Shown in pieces: positions 29,101-36,776 of a stretch of 64,000 bases of DNA. The DNA comes from Streptomyces sp. MMG1121 (lineage in GTDB: Bacteria; Actinomycetota; Actinomycetes; Streptomycetales; Streptomycetaceae), in assembly GCF_001280015.1 (NCBI RefSeq), contig NZ_LGDV01000189.1, positions 121,600 to 185,599 of the forward strand, read 5' to 3'. Within the stretch, counting starts at the first letter, position 1; the number at the start of each line of letters is the position of its first letter. Position numbers and translations under genes: made by a program. The notes below the pieces were generated by a model, which worked only from the letters and a program-made list of their open reading frames with translations, ran no database searches and had not been told where the DNA came from.

Positions 29101-30008
29101 CCGGCCAAGCCGCCCCGCAGGAGGTGGTCGGCGCCCTGTGGCGAGCCCGCCGCGCCGTCGTCGTCGGTGACCCGCTGCAGCTCGAACCTGTGGTCACTCT
29201 CCCGTGGACCGGCCAGCAGCGCCTGGCCGGACACTTCGCGGTGGACCGGCAGTGGGCCCCGGCCGCCGCTTCCGTCCAGGCCCTCGCCGACCGCCTCAAC
29301 CCGTACGGCACCTGGCTGAAGGACCAGGACGGCGAGGACATCTGGCTCGGCTCGCCCCTGCGGGTACACCGCCGCTGCGATCGCCTGATGTTCGACATCA
29401 GCAACAAGATCGCCTACGACGGGATGATGGTCTACGGAGTGCATCGGGATCAGGACGACTTCCCGCTGGCGCAGCGCAGTGTGTGGTGGGACGTCCGCGC
29501 CCTGCCGGGCGAGGAGAAGTGGAACCCCGAGGAAGGAAGGGCCCTGGAAGTCACCCTTGACCGGATCCGCACCCGTATTGACGAGGCGATCCGGCAGGAG
29601 CGCCTGCACACCGGCGAGGCATTCCCCGGCGAGGCCCTGGGAGGCGACCATGACGCAGCGCGAAAGCGCCGTCTGAACGATTCTGTCTTTGTCATCAGCC
29701 CGTTCCGCGACGTCGTCCATGGCCTCGGCAAGGTTGTGGGCAGGACTCTCACTTCCAAGCGCTACGGCACGGTGCACACCACGCAAGGCAAGGAAGCGGA
29801 CGTCGTGATCCTGGTCCTGGGCACCGGTGCCGGCCAGGTGGGGTCTCGGAACTGGGCCGCTCAAAAGCCCAACCTCCTCAACGTCGCGGTCACCCGCGCC
29901 CGTCGGCGCCTCATCGTCATCGGCGACTTCGATGCCTGGTCGCGACACCGCTACTTCAAGGACCTGGCACAGCACGAGCTGATCCACAGATGGACCCCGG
30001 AGCGCTGA
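26163..30008 (+). CDS. Large superfamily 1 DNA/RNA helicase (UPF1/Dna2-like, COG1112 type) with central coiled coil
   Basis: 1281 aa from the ATG at 26163, which has a G-rich site just upstream; an in-frame TTG seven codons earlier lacks one. Residues 1-420 are of unrecognised type and include a Gly/Ala-rich stretch (GGLGAAAGAVGAGLGPVAGA). Walker A near 434 is GPPGTGKTT. A very long charged helical insertion follows (about 630-900), with many Arg/Glu/Gln. Walker B near 977 is WLFVDEAGQAAPQE, followed by VVVGDPLQLEPVV. The C-terminal helicase core has VHTTQGKEADVVILVLGTG and NVAVTRARRRLIVIGD. No nuclease domain was seen. Such helicases are frequent on mobile elements and in defence loci (Mokosh, for example, uses a COG1112 helicase), but no partner kinase or PLD nuclease is present. 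Role inferred as defence or RNA processing. Confidence 0.85.
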   Translation: MGAVNRSKAERQRQAQILRFWRAVEYFSPPKVDPVNPRKNLFAVGSHRPLPWELDSAISRTQSRPSLVWQHTVYAGIFAVDKVRDVLLQAFRAPESERDFDGRIGGDSAVLCCTVNQDGLLIKDSVTLSSCAWAVGQTLDPGPHSDQWLTGFDEQSTVLLQQLLDLGDGKIEVDHRPVVGPESPQSGLGPVAGLMSRLVVSAAKGGLGAAAGAVGAGLGPVAGAVAAKVIEQVGGDLIDSAAARLTDHTPGDSAVPGQGLGSGEVEEAEQHEAEPEGPPPEVGTKVLDVFDLAAITRWAVEQLGVAEALTPNAIRIKSYQVAARHADEAGGDVFLNSFYADDLERVAGVLEAGQAGTALLDYLRAEADLDAMNRFDVRRLPEIVLESVQPSSMPLGRWLADADKPLVLSQQFAVNRILASLGQDDGRGLYAVNGPPGTGKTTMLRDLIAALVVQRAERLAALERPEDAFARKPRTWRTEETAGKTYPRTIHPLIPELTGFEIVIASSNNGAVENVTLEVPGARAIGGAWQGRADYLAGPASLALEEDAWGAIAARLGRRSNRSDFVQRFWWGEQPKGNSRPRPEASEDRPLLGLHKILQLQGNHPSASSQSAQGTSPDADTAPPLGRETWAQAVQRFTQARNHVRALAAERQEIADLLTRLAGPDALLDELVARESGARDALLLLQQEQQRIEVELVGHREEHARCQEAMSAERTRLDLAEAAVRHGEEGVRTAESALHAYDAAKPGLIRRLVTREPMRRFEAGRLALQADLDAADVRLAELQSVRAARHAALRTAQGHLDQALSAIVRAQAWLTACEQARARQVTTTAEAGQQVTRRRREREAEQRRLATAKERWGDRVPGAEWQAALDDREAMEAREQSAPWMDAAFAEARSELFLAALDLHRALLATAPERMRRNLQAVMEVVKGHAPADLDAETVLAAWQLLFLVVPVVSTTFASMGRMFAQLGSEALGWLFVDEAGQAAPQEVVGALWRARRAVVVGDPLQLEPVVTLPWTGQQRLAGHFAVDRQWAPAAASVQALADRLNPYGTWLKDQDGEDIWLGSPLRVHRRCDRLMFDISNKIAYDGMMVYGVHRDQDDFPLAQRSVWWDVRALPGEEKWNPEEGRALEVTLDRIRTRIDEAIRQERLHTGEAFPGEALGGDHDAARKRRLNDSVFVISPFRDVVHGLGKVVGRTLTSKRYGTVHTTQGKEADVVILVLGTGAGQVGSRNWAAQKPNLLNVAVTRARRRLIVIGDFDAWSRHRYFKDLAQHELIHRWTPER

Positions 30009-30370
30009 CTGACGCCTTCTGCTCCCCGCAGCGCGGCCAGCATCGTCCCCAAGTCGGTGGACCCATCCCGCTTGAGGCTGGCGGCCAGGGGCGCGTCCAC
30101 TAACGGGCCCAGCAGGCACCATCTTTGGGGACCGATTCCGGACTTTCAGACCCTAGACGTACCCGTCGCGATGCTAGAGGCGGGGCGGCATCCTGGTGGC
30201 CGTGCCGGCAGTGTCCCGGCTGGGCCGCGTGGGATGCCATCGAGGGTGCGCTCATCGGATTCCTGCTCGGGAGACCACCATGGGGTCAGCGGACCTCGAC
30301 GTCATGGTGATCGCTGGCGATGACCCTTCCGTCCATCACGAGCCATACCTCCACGTAGTGCCGACCGCGA
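30009..30370. other. Spacer inside the element with no supported gene
   Basis: About 360 bp. On the minus strand a short in-frame piece ending at 30287 (reading VEVWLVMDGRVIASDHHDVE) looks like the tail of an old gene, but there is no start and no recognised family. Confidence 0.4.
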
Positions 30371-30640
30371 TACTTCGTGACCGACGACGTGCGCTGCCCC
30401 GTGCACGTCAAGGACCTGGCCGCCTTGTGGGAACTCACGCGATCGGATGGGTCCGGCCTCTTCCACCTTGCCGGCCCCGCCGCTCTCAGCCGCTACGACC
30501 TCGGTTGCGCGCATCGCCCGGCGCGACGGCCTGGACGCATCCCGTCTGCCGTCTGGTCGCCGAGCGGACACGCGCCTCCCCGGGCCACTCGACGTGCGGC
30601 TCGACGGCCGCGCTACTCGGCTTCGATGCGGCCTTTGCCC
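30371..30640 (+). pseudogene. Remnant of an NAD(P)-dependent sugar-nucleotide reductase (RmlD-like)
   Basis: Starting at 30371 one frame reads YFVTDDVRCPVHVKDLAALW and GLFHLAGPAALSRYDLG. A frameshift near 30500 moves the similarity to another frame, RRDGLDASRLPSGRRADTRL then GPLDVRLDG. Both pieces belong in order to the C-terminal third of actinobacterial dTDP-4-dehydrorhamnose-reductase-like SDR proteins. The N-terminal Rossmann part is absent. A clear relic, which suggests the element has captured and lost cargo. Confidence 0.7.
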
Positions 30641-30741
30641 CTGCGTGGCACGACCGGCCCGGTGCCGCACGCGGAGGGACGTCGGATCCACGACTCGTGA
30701 CCGTGAGCGACACCGGTAAAGGTGCCGCACTAACGTCAATG

Positions 30742-30766
30742 TTGCTAACATTCAAGTTAGTATTAT
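30742..30766. promoter_or_regulatory. AT-rich inverted repeat and -10-like hexamer upstream of the ATPase gene
   Basis: CTAAC-attcaa-GTTAG inverted repeat, then TATTAT, in a 35-bp AT-rich patch that stands out in this GC-rich DNA, 17-40 bp before the ATG at 30783. Possible promoter/operator. Confidence 0.45.
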
Positions 30767-30782
30767 GGGGAGGTGGGTAGGC

Positions 30783-32204
30783 ATGGTGGACTTCGTAGGC
30801 CGCCGGCAGGAACTGGCGACGTTGGAGCGAGAGCTGCAGAAGGTCGCGGCAGGGGTTGGTGGGGAGCGGCCCGGTCGGTGCGTGATGTTGCGTGGGCGGC
30901 GCCGGGTGGGCAAATCGCGACTGGTCGAGCGGTTTGCGGAGCGCTCCGGGGCCCCGTTCTTGTTCTACGCGGCGACCGGTGCGTCCCCCAGAGATGATCT
31001 GGCGCGGCTGGCTCGGGACGCCCAGGCGTCGACGCTGCCGTTGGCGGGGCTGGTGGCCGCCGCGCGGCCGGAGAGCTGGGATGCCGCCTTCGATGTCCTG
31101 GCTGCGGCGCTGCCCGCCGACCGGGCGAGCGTGCTGGTCATCGACGAATTGCCGTACCTGATGGATACCGATGGCGCCTTTGAGGGGATGCTGCAGCGGG
31201 CCTGGGACCGGGTGCTGGAGACCAAGCCGGTGCTGCTGGTCCTCATCGGCTCTGATCTGTCGATGATGGAGGCACTGAATAGCTACGGGCGACCCTTCCA
31301 TCAGCGCGGCCGGGAGATGGTGCTGGGGCCCCTCAACCCCGCCGAGGTGGGACAGATGCTTGGGCTGGATCCGGCGGAAGCTTTCGACGCTGCGCTGGTC
31401 ACTGGCGGGCTGCCGCTGATCTGCGCTGAGTGGCCGCGCGGCGCAGGGTTGTGGGACTTCCTCGGTGAGGCATTGAGTGATCCGGTCTCAGCCCTGCTTG
31501 TGTCGGCCGAGCGCTCGCTGGCTGCCGAATTCCCCCCGCAGGCGCAGGCGCGTACGGTGCTGGCGGCCATCGGTAGTGGCGAGCGGACCTTCACCAACAT
31601 CGCCCGTGCAGCCGGCGGGATTGGGGCTACGCCGCTGCAGCGAGCTCTGGAGCTGCTTACGGACAAACGGATCGTCGCTGGGGAACTGCCTGTATCGCTG
31701 CGTTCGTCGAAGGATCGCCGCTACCGGGTGACAGATCCCTACCTGCGATTTTGGCTGCACTTGCTCGGCCCGTCCATGCAAGAGATCGAGCGAGGGCGGG
31801 GCGATTTGACCTTGGCGCGCATCCGGGAGAACTGGACCAGCTGGCGCGGCCGGGCGATCGAGCCGCTCATCCGCGAGGCGCTTGCCCGGATACTGCCCGA
31901 CGGCCAACTGCCCGCAGCCTCCGCGGTGGGCGGCTACTGGACGCGCACCAACGATGTCGAAATCGATATCGTCGGGGCGGACCGCGCCCCCATTGCCAAG
32001 GAGCTGCTTTTCGTGGGCTCCATCAAGTGGCTAGAGCAGTCGCCCTTCGACCGGCACGACCTGGCCGCCCTCCATCGACACCGGGTCGCCCTCACCCATG
32101 AACCTGTTCCCATCGTGGCGGTCTCGCGCAGCGGAGTCGACTGTCCGGGGCTCGACGCCGCCTACGGCCCCGGCCATTTGCTGACAGCCTGGCCGCTGTG
32201 CTGA
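30783..32204 (+). CDS. COG1672-type ATPase with DUF234 C-terminal domain
   Basis: 473 aa from the ATG at 30783, with GGGAGG nine nt upstream; an ATG six codons earlier has no such site. The N-terminus (MVDFVGRRQELATLERELQ) and Walker A (LRGRRRVGKSRL, about 36-47) are those of STAND-like archaeal-type ATPases. Walker B is VLVIDELPYLM. A winged helix (ERTFTNIARAAGGIGATPLQ) follows. The C-terminal DUF234 (about 305-470; RYRVTDPYLRFWLHLLGPS, then TRTNDVEIDIVGAD) resembles PD-(D/E)xK nucleases. The family is common on mobile DNA and of unclear function. Together with the helicase it is the only intact cargo. Confidence 0.85.
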   Translation: MVDFVGRRQELATLERELQKVAAGVGGERPGRCVMLRGRRRVGKSRLVERFAERSGAPFLFYAATGASPRDDLARLARDAQASTLPLAGLVAAARPESWDAAFDVLAAALPADRASVLVIDELPYLMDTDGAFEGMLQRAWDRVLETKPVLLVLIGSDLSMMEALNSYGRPFHQRGREMVLGPLNPAEVGQMLGLDPAEAFDAALVTGGLPLICAEWPRGAGLWDFLGEALSDPVSALLVSAERSLAAEFPPQAQARTVLAAIGSGERTFTNIARAAGGIGATPLQRALELLTDKRIVAGELPVSLRSSKDRRYRVTDPYLRFWLHLLGPSMQEIERGRGDLTLARIRENWTSWRGRAIEPLIREALARILPDGQLPAASAVGGYWTRTNDVEIDIVGADRAPIAKELLFVGSIKWLEQSPFDRHDLAALHRHRVALTHEPVPIVAVSRSGVDCPGLDAAYGPGHLLTAWPLC

Positions 32205-32299
32205 AAGGGCGTCGCGGAGAAGTCCATCGACCTCGATCTCTTGCCAACGCTGTTGTGCAGTGTTGGCGGTCCCGAGCCTTCTCGTACTTTGTCGCGAAT

Positions 32300-32322
32300 C
32301 CCGTGCTGGGATGGTGCTGGGA
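32300..32322 (+). repeat. Inner direct repeat, right copy
   Basis: 23 bp, one mismatch against 25783..25805. Lies 32 bp inside attR. The pair sits at unequal distances from the two att cores (90 and 32 bp). Confidence 0.7.
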
Positions 32323-32353
32323 TGACTTCGCATTTCCGCAGGTCAAACGGGTT

Positions 32354-32378
32354 GTGGTGGAGTTCCGGTTCAACGTGT
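32354..32378 (+). repeat. attR: second copy of the 25-bp ychF 3'-end repeat
   Basis: Exact match to 25669..25693. Followed directly by ga, giving the TGA stop that the uninterrupted ychF would have had. Confidence 0.85.
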
Positions 32379-32399
32379 GACCAACACCCGCGCAAGCGG

Positions 32400-32442
32400 C
32401 CGAAAGGGGGGCCGGGCCTGGCGGGGCTCGGCCCCCTTTCGG
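32400..32442 (+). terminator. Displaced native ychF terminator
   Basis: A strong stem with arms ccgaaaggggggccg and cggccccctttcgg starts 22 bp after attR. By position it was the terminator of ychF before insertion. The following 215 bp to the SMP-30 gene hold nothing recognised. Confidence 0.75.
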
Positions 32443-32657
32443 TACGTGCCCTGCCGAGGGGCGGGATTGTCGAGGTCGAGGCTGGTCTCGGACGGCACCG
32501 GGCACTTCAGGGCGCCGCTCTCGCGCTCGGTGTGCCGGTGTGCTGGATGCCGGCCTCCGCCTTCGCGAGCAAGCCCTCGTAGCGAGGCGGGCGCACCCGG
32601 CCGGGGTGCGCGGTCACGCTGCGACCGTGGCGACTTGGCGATGCCCCGACCGCGAGG

Positions 32658-33641
32658 TCACATCCCCGTCACCCGCGCCACGGTGAACGGCGGTGTCGGT
32701 GTCCCCGGGCCCATCGGGCCGCCCTTGTCGAACTGGGAGCGGACGACGAGGAGGCCGTGGTGGTCGTGGGCCAGGGTGGTGGGGATCTGGAGGGCCGGGT
32801 CGGTCAGGGTGCGGGCCAGGTGGGCGGTGGTGCCGTCGGGGGAGAGGTGCCAGCGGGTCAGGGTGTTGGTCGCGTTGTGGGCGGCCCACAGGGTGCGGTG
32901 GGACAGGACCAGGCCGTCCCCGTGCGTCAAGTCGCCTCCGTGCAGGGCTACTTGGCGGACCGAGCCGTCGCGTACGTCGACCCGGTACAGCCCGCCGCCG
33001 GTCATGTCGACCACGAACAGCAGGTGTCCGGTGGGGTCGGCGGCGATGCCGTTCAGGGTGAAGGCGTCCGGCGCGTGCGGGGGGACCGATCCGCTCAGGT
33101 CGAAGTGCGCGGTCAGCGGTGCGCGGCCGCCGTGGGCGCGGGTCAGGTCGGCCGGGGTGACGCGGTAGACGACGGGGCGGACGCTGTCGGTGGCGTACAC
33201 CGTGCCGTCCGCCGTGATCACGAGGTCGTTCAGGAAGCGCGCCTCGCCCTGAGGCACCTCGAAACGGGCCAGCAGGGAACGGTCGCGCAGGTCGTAGACG
33301 TCGATGCCGGCGGTGTGGTCGATGACCCACAGGCGGCCCGCCCGGTCGGCCTTCAGGCCGTTGGCCGTCGTACGGCCGTCCGTGCCCGCCGGCAGGAAGA
33401 CTCGGGCGGCGCGGCTGCCGGCCGTGGCCCGGTAGACCGCGCCGGTAGTGAAGGAGCCGACGTACGCGTCGCCCGTGCGCGGATCGAGTGCGATGCCCTC
33501 GGGGTAGGCCCGGTCGTCGGGGAGGGTGAAGGCGGTGCTGATACGGCGACCGGTGGCCGCGGCCGCCCTCGGTGCGGCCACGGCCAGGGCCGTGGCGGCC
33601 GCGCCGGTCAGGAAGGTGCGGCGGTGGATCGAACGGGACAC
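32658..33641 (-). CDS. Exported SMP-30/gluconolactonase-like beta-propeller protein with Tat signal
   Basis: 327 aa. The N-terminus SIHRRTFLTGAAATALAVAA is a twin-arginine signal (RRTFL) with an Ala-rich h-region and cleavage likely after AAPRAAAA. The mature part is a six-bladed propeller of the SMP-30/LRE type: YPEGIALDPRTGDAYVGSFT, TANGLKADRAGRLWVIDHTA, FLNDLVITADGTVYATDSVR, LNGIAADPTGHLLFVVDMTG. Tat export suggests folding or metal loading in the cytoplasm. It is divergent from a MarR gene with an obvious shared operator, so its expression probably answers to that regulator's ligand. Confidence 0.87.
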   Translation of the reverse strand: MSRSIHRRTFLTGAAATALAVAAPRAAAATGRRISTAFTLPDDRAYPEGIALDPRTGDAYVGSFTTGAVYRATAGSRAARVFLPAGTDGRTTANGLKADRAGRLWVIDHTAGIDVYDLRDRSLLARFEVPQGEARFLNDLVITADGTVYATDSVRPVVYRVTPADLTRAHGGRAPLTAHFDLSGSVPPHAPDAFTLNGIAADPTGHLLFVVDMTGGGLYRVDVRDGSVRQVALHGGDLTHGDGLVLSHRTLWAAHNATNTLTRWHLSPDGTTAHLARTLTDPALQIPTTLAHDHHGLLVVRSQFDKGGPMGPGTPTPPFTVARVTGM

Positions 33642-33682
33642 GGCGGTGCCTCTCGGTTCGGCTACTCACTGTATGACGGATG

Positions 33683-33698
33683 CCTAATCTAGATTAGG
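33683..33698. promoter_or_regulatory. Perfect 16-bp palindrome, probable MarR operator
   Basis: cctaatctagattagg, fully symmetric, 42 bp upstream of the SMP-30 start and 96 bp upstream of the marR start. A half-site (ctaatct) recurs at 33781, next to the marR start. AT-rich within GC-rich surroundings. Position and symmetry fit autoregulation plus control of the SMP-30 gene. Confidence 0.75.
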
Positions 33699-33701
33699 AC
33701 T

Positions 33702-33769
33702 CTAATCATCGCCAGTGCATTAATCTTCGGCTGTGCATTGATCGTCGCCAGCGTGTGAATCCTCGCCGG
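33702..33769. repeat. Imperfect 18-19-bp tandem repeats in the MarR/SMP-30 intergenic region
   Basis: About 3.5 units of the type taatcatcgccagtgcat: 33702-33720, 33721-33738, 33739-33757 and 33758-33769. Each starts with an aatc half-site related to the palindrome's arm, so these may be extra weak regulator sites. Confidence 0.6.
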
Positions 33770-33793
33770 GGGAGGGGGCACTAATCTGGGGCG

Positions 33794-34243
33794 GTGACCT
33801 CCATGCCCGCTTCCGAGCGCCTCGGCTCCCACCTCAAGCGGGCCGAGCAGGCCCTCAACGCGACCAAGACGGCGGTCCTGAAACCGGCGGGCCTGACCGT
33901 CGCCCAGTACGCCGCGCTGCTCCACCTCGACGAGCACCCCGGCATCTCCGCGGCCGCCCTCGCCCGGCTGTGCGGGGTCACCCCGCCGACCATGAACACG
34001 GTCCTGAAGAACCTCCAGGATCGTGGCCTGATCATGCGCAGCCCGCACGAGTGGCACCGCAACGTCCTCGAGACCCGCCTCACGGACGAGGGCCGGGCCG
34101 TCATGACCGAGGCCGACACCGCCGCCGTACGCGTCGAGCGGGCCCTCGGCGCCGAGTTCACCGACGCCGAGCGGGACACCCTGACCGGGCTGATCGCCCG
34201 TTGCGTCAGAGTCCTGGAGGAACAGCGCCCGGGAAGCTCGTGA
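33794..34243 (+). CDS. MarR-family transcriptional regulator
   Basis: 149 aa from a GTG (MTSMPASERLGSHLKRAEQA). Winged helix-turn-helix with ISAAALARLCGVTPPTMNTV as recognition helix and the wing LIMRSPHEWHRNVLETRLTD. It probably binds the palindrome at 33683 and represses itself and the divergent SMP-30 gene until a small phenolic or similar ligand binds. Its 3' end overlaps the convergent serpin gene by 38 bp. Confidence 0.9.
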   Translation: MTSMPASERLGSHLKRAEQALNATKTAVLKPAGLTVAQYAALLHLDEHPGISAAALARLCGVTPPTMNTVLKNLQDRGLIMRSPHEWHRNVLETRLTDEGRAVMTEADTAAVRVERALGAEFTDAERDTLTGLIARCVRVLEEQRPGSS

Positions 34244-35426
34244 CCGTCTCCGGCGCCGGATCCGTCACCCAGCCCGCCACCAGCACCAGCCGGGACTCGC
34301 GGTCGACGGCGAGGAAGGCGAAGGGGCGGTCGAAGACGGCCCGGACGACCGTCGACTCGTAGCGGTACTGCGGCGGCGCGCTGCCGTACCGCGCAGCCAC
34401 GGCGGTCACCGCCGCGGCCCGGAAGCCCAGCGGACCGAACTGGGCCAGCGCCGACTGGCGGGCCTGGCCGATCGCGAGCGGGTAGGCGCTGATGCCGGGG
34501 AAGTGGCCGTGGCCCGCGTCCGATGCCGTCGTCAGCCCGAACAGCGGGGCCAGGGCCAGCAGATCGTGATCGGCGCGCACCTCGTACGCCACCGTCCGCA
34601 CGTCCAGCGTCAACGGCGCCGGCTCGACGGCCGGCTGCTGCTCCACGTACAGGCCCGGCCCCACATGCCCGTGCGGCAGCGAGCCGCCCCCGGTGAGCGG
34701 CAGCGACCGCTCCACGATCCCCACCCCGGCCGCGAGCACCTGGCCCGGCGTCATGTGGTCCTCGCCGAGCACCAGATGCACGTCGATGCCGTTGTCGCCG
34801 GGCACCGTCAGCGCCGTCACGAAACCGTCCGGCGTGCCCGTCACGCCCACCCGGTCGGGCCGTGGGCCGCGCCTGCGCAGTCCGCGCAGGCTACGGCCCT
34901 GCCAGGGGCCGGTGTCCGGCCGGAGCGACTGCTCGTCGAAGGGCTGCCGCCAGGTCGTGCGCAGCGCGAGGGCGCTGGCCAGCACCATCCGCGCGTCCCG
35001 GGTCAGCGTCACCGGCATCCGCTCGACCAGCCCGCCGGTCCGCTCGACGGCCCAGGCGTCCAGCCGCTCCTGCGCGGTGACGAGGTCGTCCCCGAACACC
35101 CCGTACGTTCCGGCCGGCAGCCCGGCCCGCCACTCCTCGCGCAGGGCCAGCCCCTGGTGCGTCCACAGACCGAGCGCCGCGTCCAGGCCGGACACCGACG
35201 CGAGCGCCGCCAGCAACTCCCGTGCGGCAGCCGCGGCTTGACCGGCGGGCACGCCCAGCGCCTCGCTCAGCTCCGCCCGCGCCGGTCCCGCCGCTCCGTC
35301 GGCCAGGAAGGCCAGCAGGGGCCAGACCCCGGGCGCGGACAGGGCCGTGCCCTCGGGCAGGGACTGTGCCCAGCGGGCCGTCAGGCCGTTCACCCGCCGC
35401 ACCGTCTCGGCGTTCACCTTGCTCAC
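34206..35426 (-). CDS. Serpin-family protein
   Basis: 406 aa. The serpin fold is suggested by the N-terminal NGLTARWAQSLPEGTALSAP and PLLAFLADGAAGPARAELSE, the central FVTALTVPGDNGIDVHLVLG, the hinge-like GFRAAAVTAVAARYG, and the conserved C-terminal VFDRPFAFLAVDRESRLVLV, then AGWVTDP. The hinge Glu is replaced (GFRAAA rather than GxEAAA), so inhibitory activity is uncertain. No signal peptide is visible, so it would be intracellular. Directly downstream of, and overlapping by 4 bp, a collapsed copy of the same family. Bacterial serpins are uncommon. Confidence 0.75.
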   Translation of the reverse strand: MSKVNAETVRRVNGLTARWAQSLPEGTALSAPGVWPLLAFLADGAAGPARAELSEALGVPAGQAAAAARELLAALASVSGLDAALGLWTHQGLALREEWRAGLPAGTYGVFGDDLVTAQERLDAWAVERTGGLVERMPVTLTRDARMVLASALALRTTWRQPFDEQSLRPDTGPWQGRSLRGLRRRGPRPDRVGVTGTPDGFVTALTVPGDNGIDVHLVLGEDHMTPGQVLAAGVGIVERSLPLTGGGSLPHGHVGPGLYVEQQPAVEPAPLTLDVRTVAYEVRADHDLLALAPLFGLTTASDAGHGHFPGISAYPLAIGQARQSALAQFGPLGFRAAAVTAVAARYGSAPPQYRYESTVVRAVFDRPFAFLAVDRESRLVLVAGWVTDPAPETVTSFPGAVPPGL

Positions 35427-35749
35427 TGCTTGTCGCTCTCCCCCGCGTCGTTCGCGTACTCGTTGTCCGGGTATTCGTTGTCCGGGTACGCGCCGTTGGG
35501 GTCTGCGTCGCCCGAGTGGTCGGGAAACGCAGCGGATCCGTCACCCACCCCGCCGCCAGCACCAGCCGGCTCCGCGCGCGCCCGGCCCGCCGCACCCTCG
35601 GCCAGGAAGGCCAGCAGGGGCCAGACACCCGCCGCCGAGAAGACCGTGCCGTCCTGCGCGCTCGCCGCCGCCCACCGCCGGGTGAGCCGGTTCACCGCCC
35701 GGACGGCCTCCGCGCCCGCCCGACTCCCCGTCAGGGTCGTCCCCGTCAT
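35423..35749 (-). pseudogene. Collapsed serpin paralogue (internal deletion plus frameshift)
   Basis: Open for 108 codons. Residues 12-60 (VRAVNRLTRRWAAASAQDGT, SAAGVWPLLAFLAEGAAGRA) match residues 9-55 of the downstream serpin. The DNA then jumps to the equivalent of the serpin C-terminus, but in a shifted frame: 35537-35575 would read SRLVLAAGWVTDP, as at the end of the intact gene. About 300 codons are missing. The open frame runs on into an acidic, repeat-rich tail (YPDNEYPDNEYANDAG). It may still be translated and coupled to the intact gene through the 4-bp overlap. Confidence 0.72.
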
Positions 35750-36023
35750 TCCGCCCCCGTTGCGTCACTTCCCCGGCCCAGGAGCACCGTACCGGTGCCG
35801 GCGCCCGGCTCCCGCGCCCCGGCCGAGGTGACGAACGCGCCCGGACGGGGTGGCAGCGTGCCCGGCCGAGGTGTGAGCGCGCCTATACGGGGGAGAAAGT
35901 GCCTGGGTAAAGCCCTCCCCCGCCTCATGTCATCACATCGAGTGATTCTCTGGCCTTTGCTTGCAAGGCACAACCCACGGTTGCCAGGCTGTTGCTGTCT
36001 GTACAACCTGATGGGAGCGGCCA
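35750..36023. other. Intergenic region upstream of the GntR gene
   Basis: 274 bp without a gene. It contains an inverted repeat GCCTT-tgcttgc-AAGGC near 35953 and a GGTTG/CAACC pair at 35979-36009, candidates for GntR autoregulation. Confidence 0.4.
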
Positions 36024-36776
36024 GTGACTTTCGGTGAGCAGCCGGCGTACCTGCGCGTCGCGGGTGATCTCCGCAAGAAGATCGTCGACGGTTCACTGCC
36101 GCCCCACACCCGCCTCCCCTCGCAGGCCCGCATCCGCGAGGAGTACGGCGTCTCGGACACGGTCGCGCTGGAGGCCCGCAAGGTACTGATGGCCGAGGGG
36201 CTGGTCGAGGGCCGCTCCGGCTCGGGGACGTATGTGCGCGAGCGGCCGGTGCCGCGCCGGGTGTCCCGCTCCGGATACCGCCCGACCGGCGGCGCCACGC
36301 CCTTCCGGCAGGAGCAGGCCGACGCCTCGGCGCGCGGCACGTGGGAGTCCAGCAGCGAGCAGGCCCAGGCCGGGGCCGCCATCGCCGAGCGGCTCGCGAT
36401 CCAGGCCGGCGACCGGGTCATGCGCACCAAGTACCTGTTCCGGGAGGCCGGTGAGCCGATGATGCTCTCCACCTCCTGGGAGCCCCTCGTCGTCACCGGC
36501 CGCACGCCCGTGATGCTGCCCGAGGAGGGACCGCTCGGCGGCATGGGCGTGGCCGAGCGCATGCGGGCCATCGACGTCATCGTGGACAACGTCACCGAGG
36601 AGGTCGGCGCCCGCCCCGGCCTCGCGGAGGAACTGCACCTGCTCGGCGGTGTTCCCGGCCATGTCGTCCTCGTCATCCAGCGCACCTACTACGCCTCCGG
36701 CCGCCCGGTGGAGACCGCCGACGTGGTGATCCCGGCGGACCGGTACCGGGTGGCGTACCACTTGCCGGTGAGGTGA
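36024..36776 (+). CDS. GntR/HutC-family transcriptional regulator
   Basis: 250 aa from a GTG with GGGAG upstream. The N-terminal winged helix has LPPHTRLPSQARIREEYGVS and LMAEGLVEGRSGSGTYV. The C-terminal UTRA ligand-binding domain (about 85-245) has LAIQAGDRVMRTKYLFREAG and VVLVIQRTYYASGRPVETAD. Streptomyces has many such regulators in conjugation and sugar uptake; no target gene is adjacent. Confidence 0.9.
   Translation: MTFGEQPAYLRVAGDLRKKIVDGSLPPHTRLPSQARIREEYGVSDTVALEARKVLMAEGLVEGRSGSGTYVRERPVPRRVSRSGYRPTGGATPFRQEQADASARGTWESSSEQAQAGAAIAERLAIQAGDRVMRTKYLFREAGEPMMLSTSWEPLVVTGRTPVMLPEEGPLGGMGVAERMRAIDVIVDNVTEEVGARPGLAEELHLLGGVPGHVVLVIQRTYYASGRPVETADVVIPADRYRVAYHLPVR

Noticed and set aside
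30057..30780. Short plus-strand frames of 60-190 codons between helicase and ATPase
   Set aside because: No ribosome sites; better explained as remains of an RmlD-like gene and noncoding DNA.
32198..32582. Small open frames across attR
   Set aside because: They are the duplicated ychF tail plus random frame; one ends VVVEFRFNV simply because of the att repeat.
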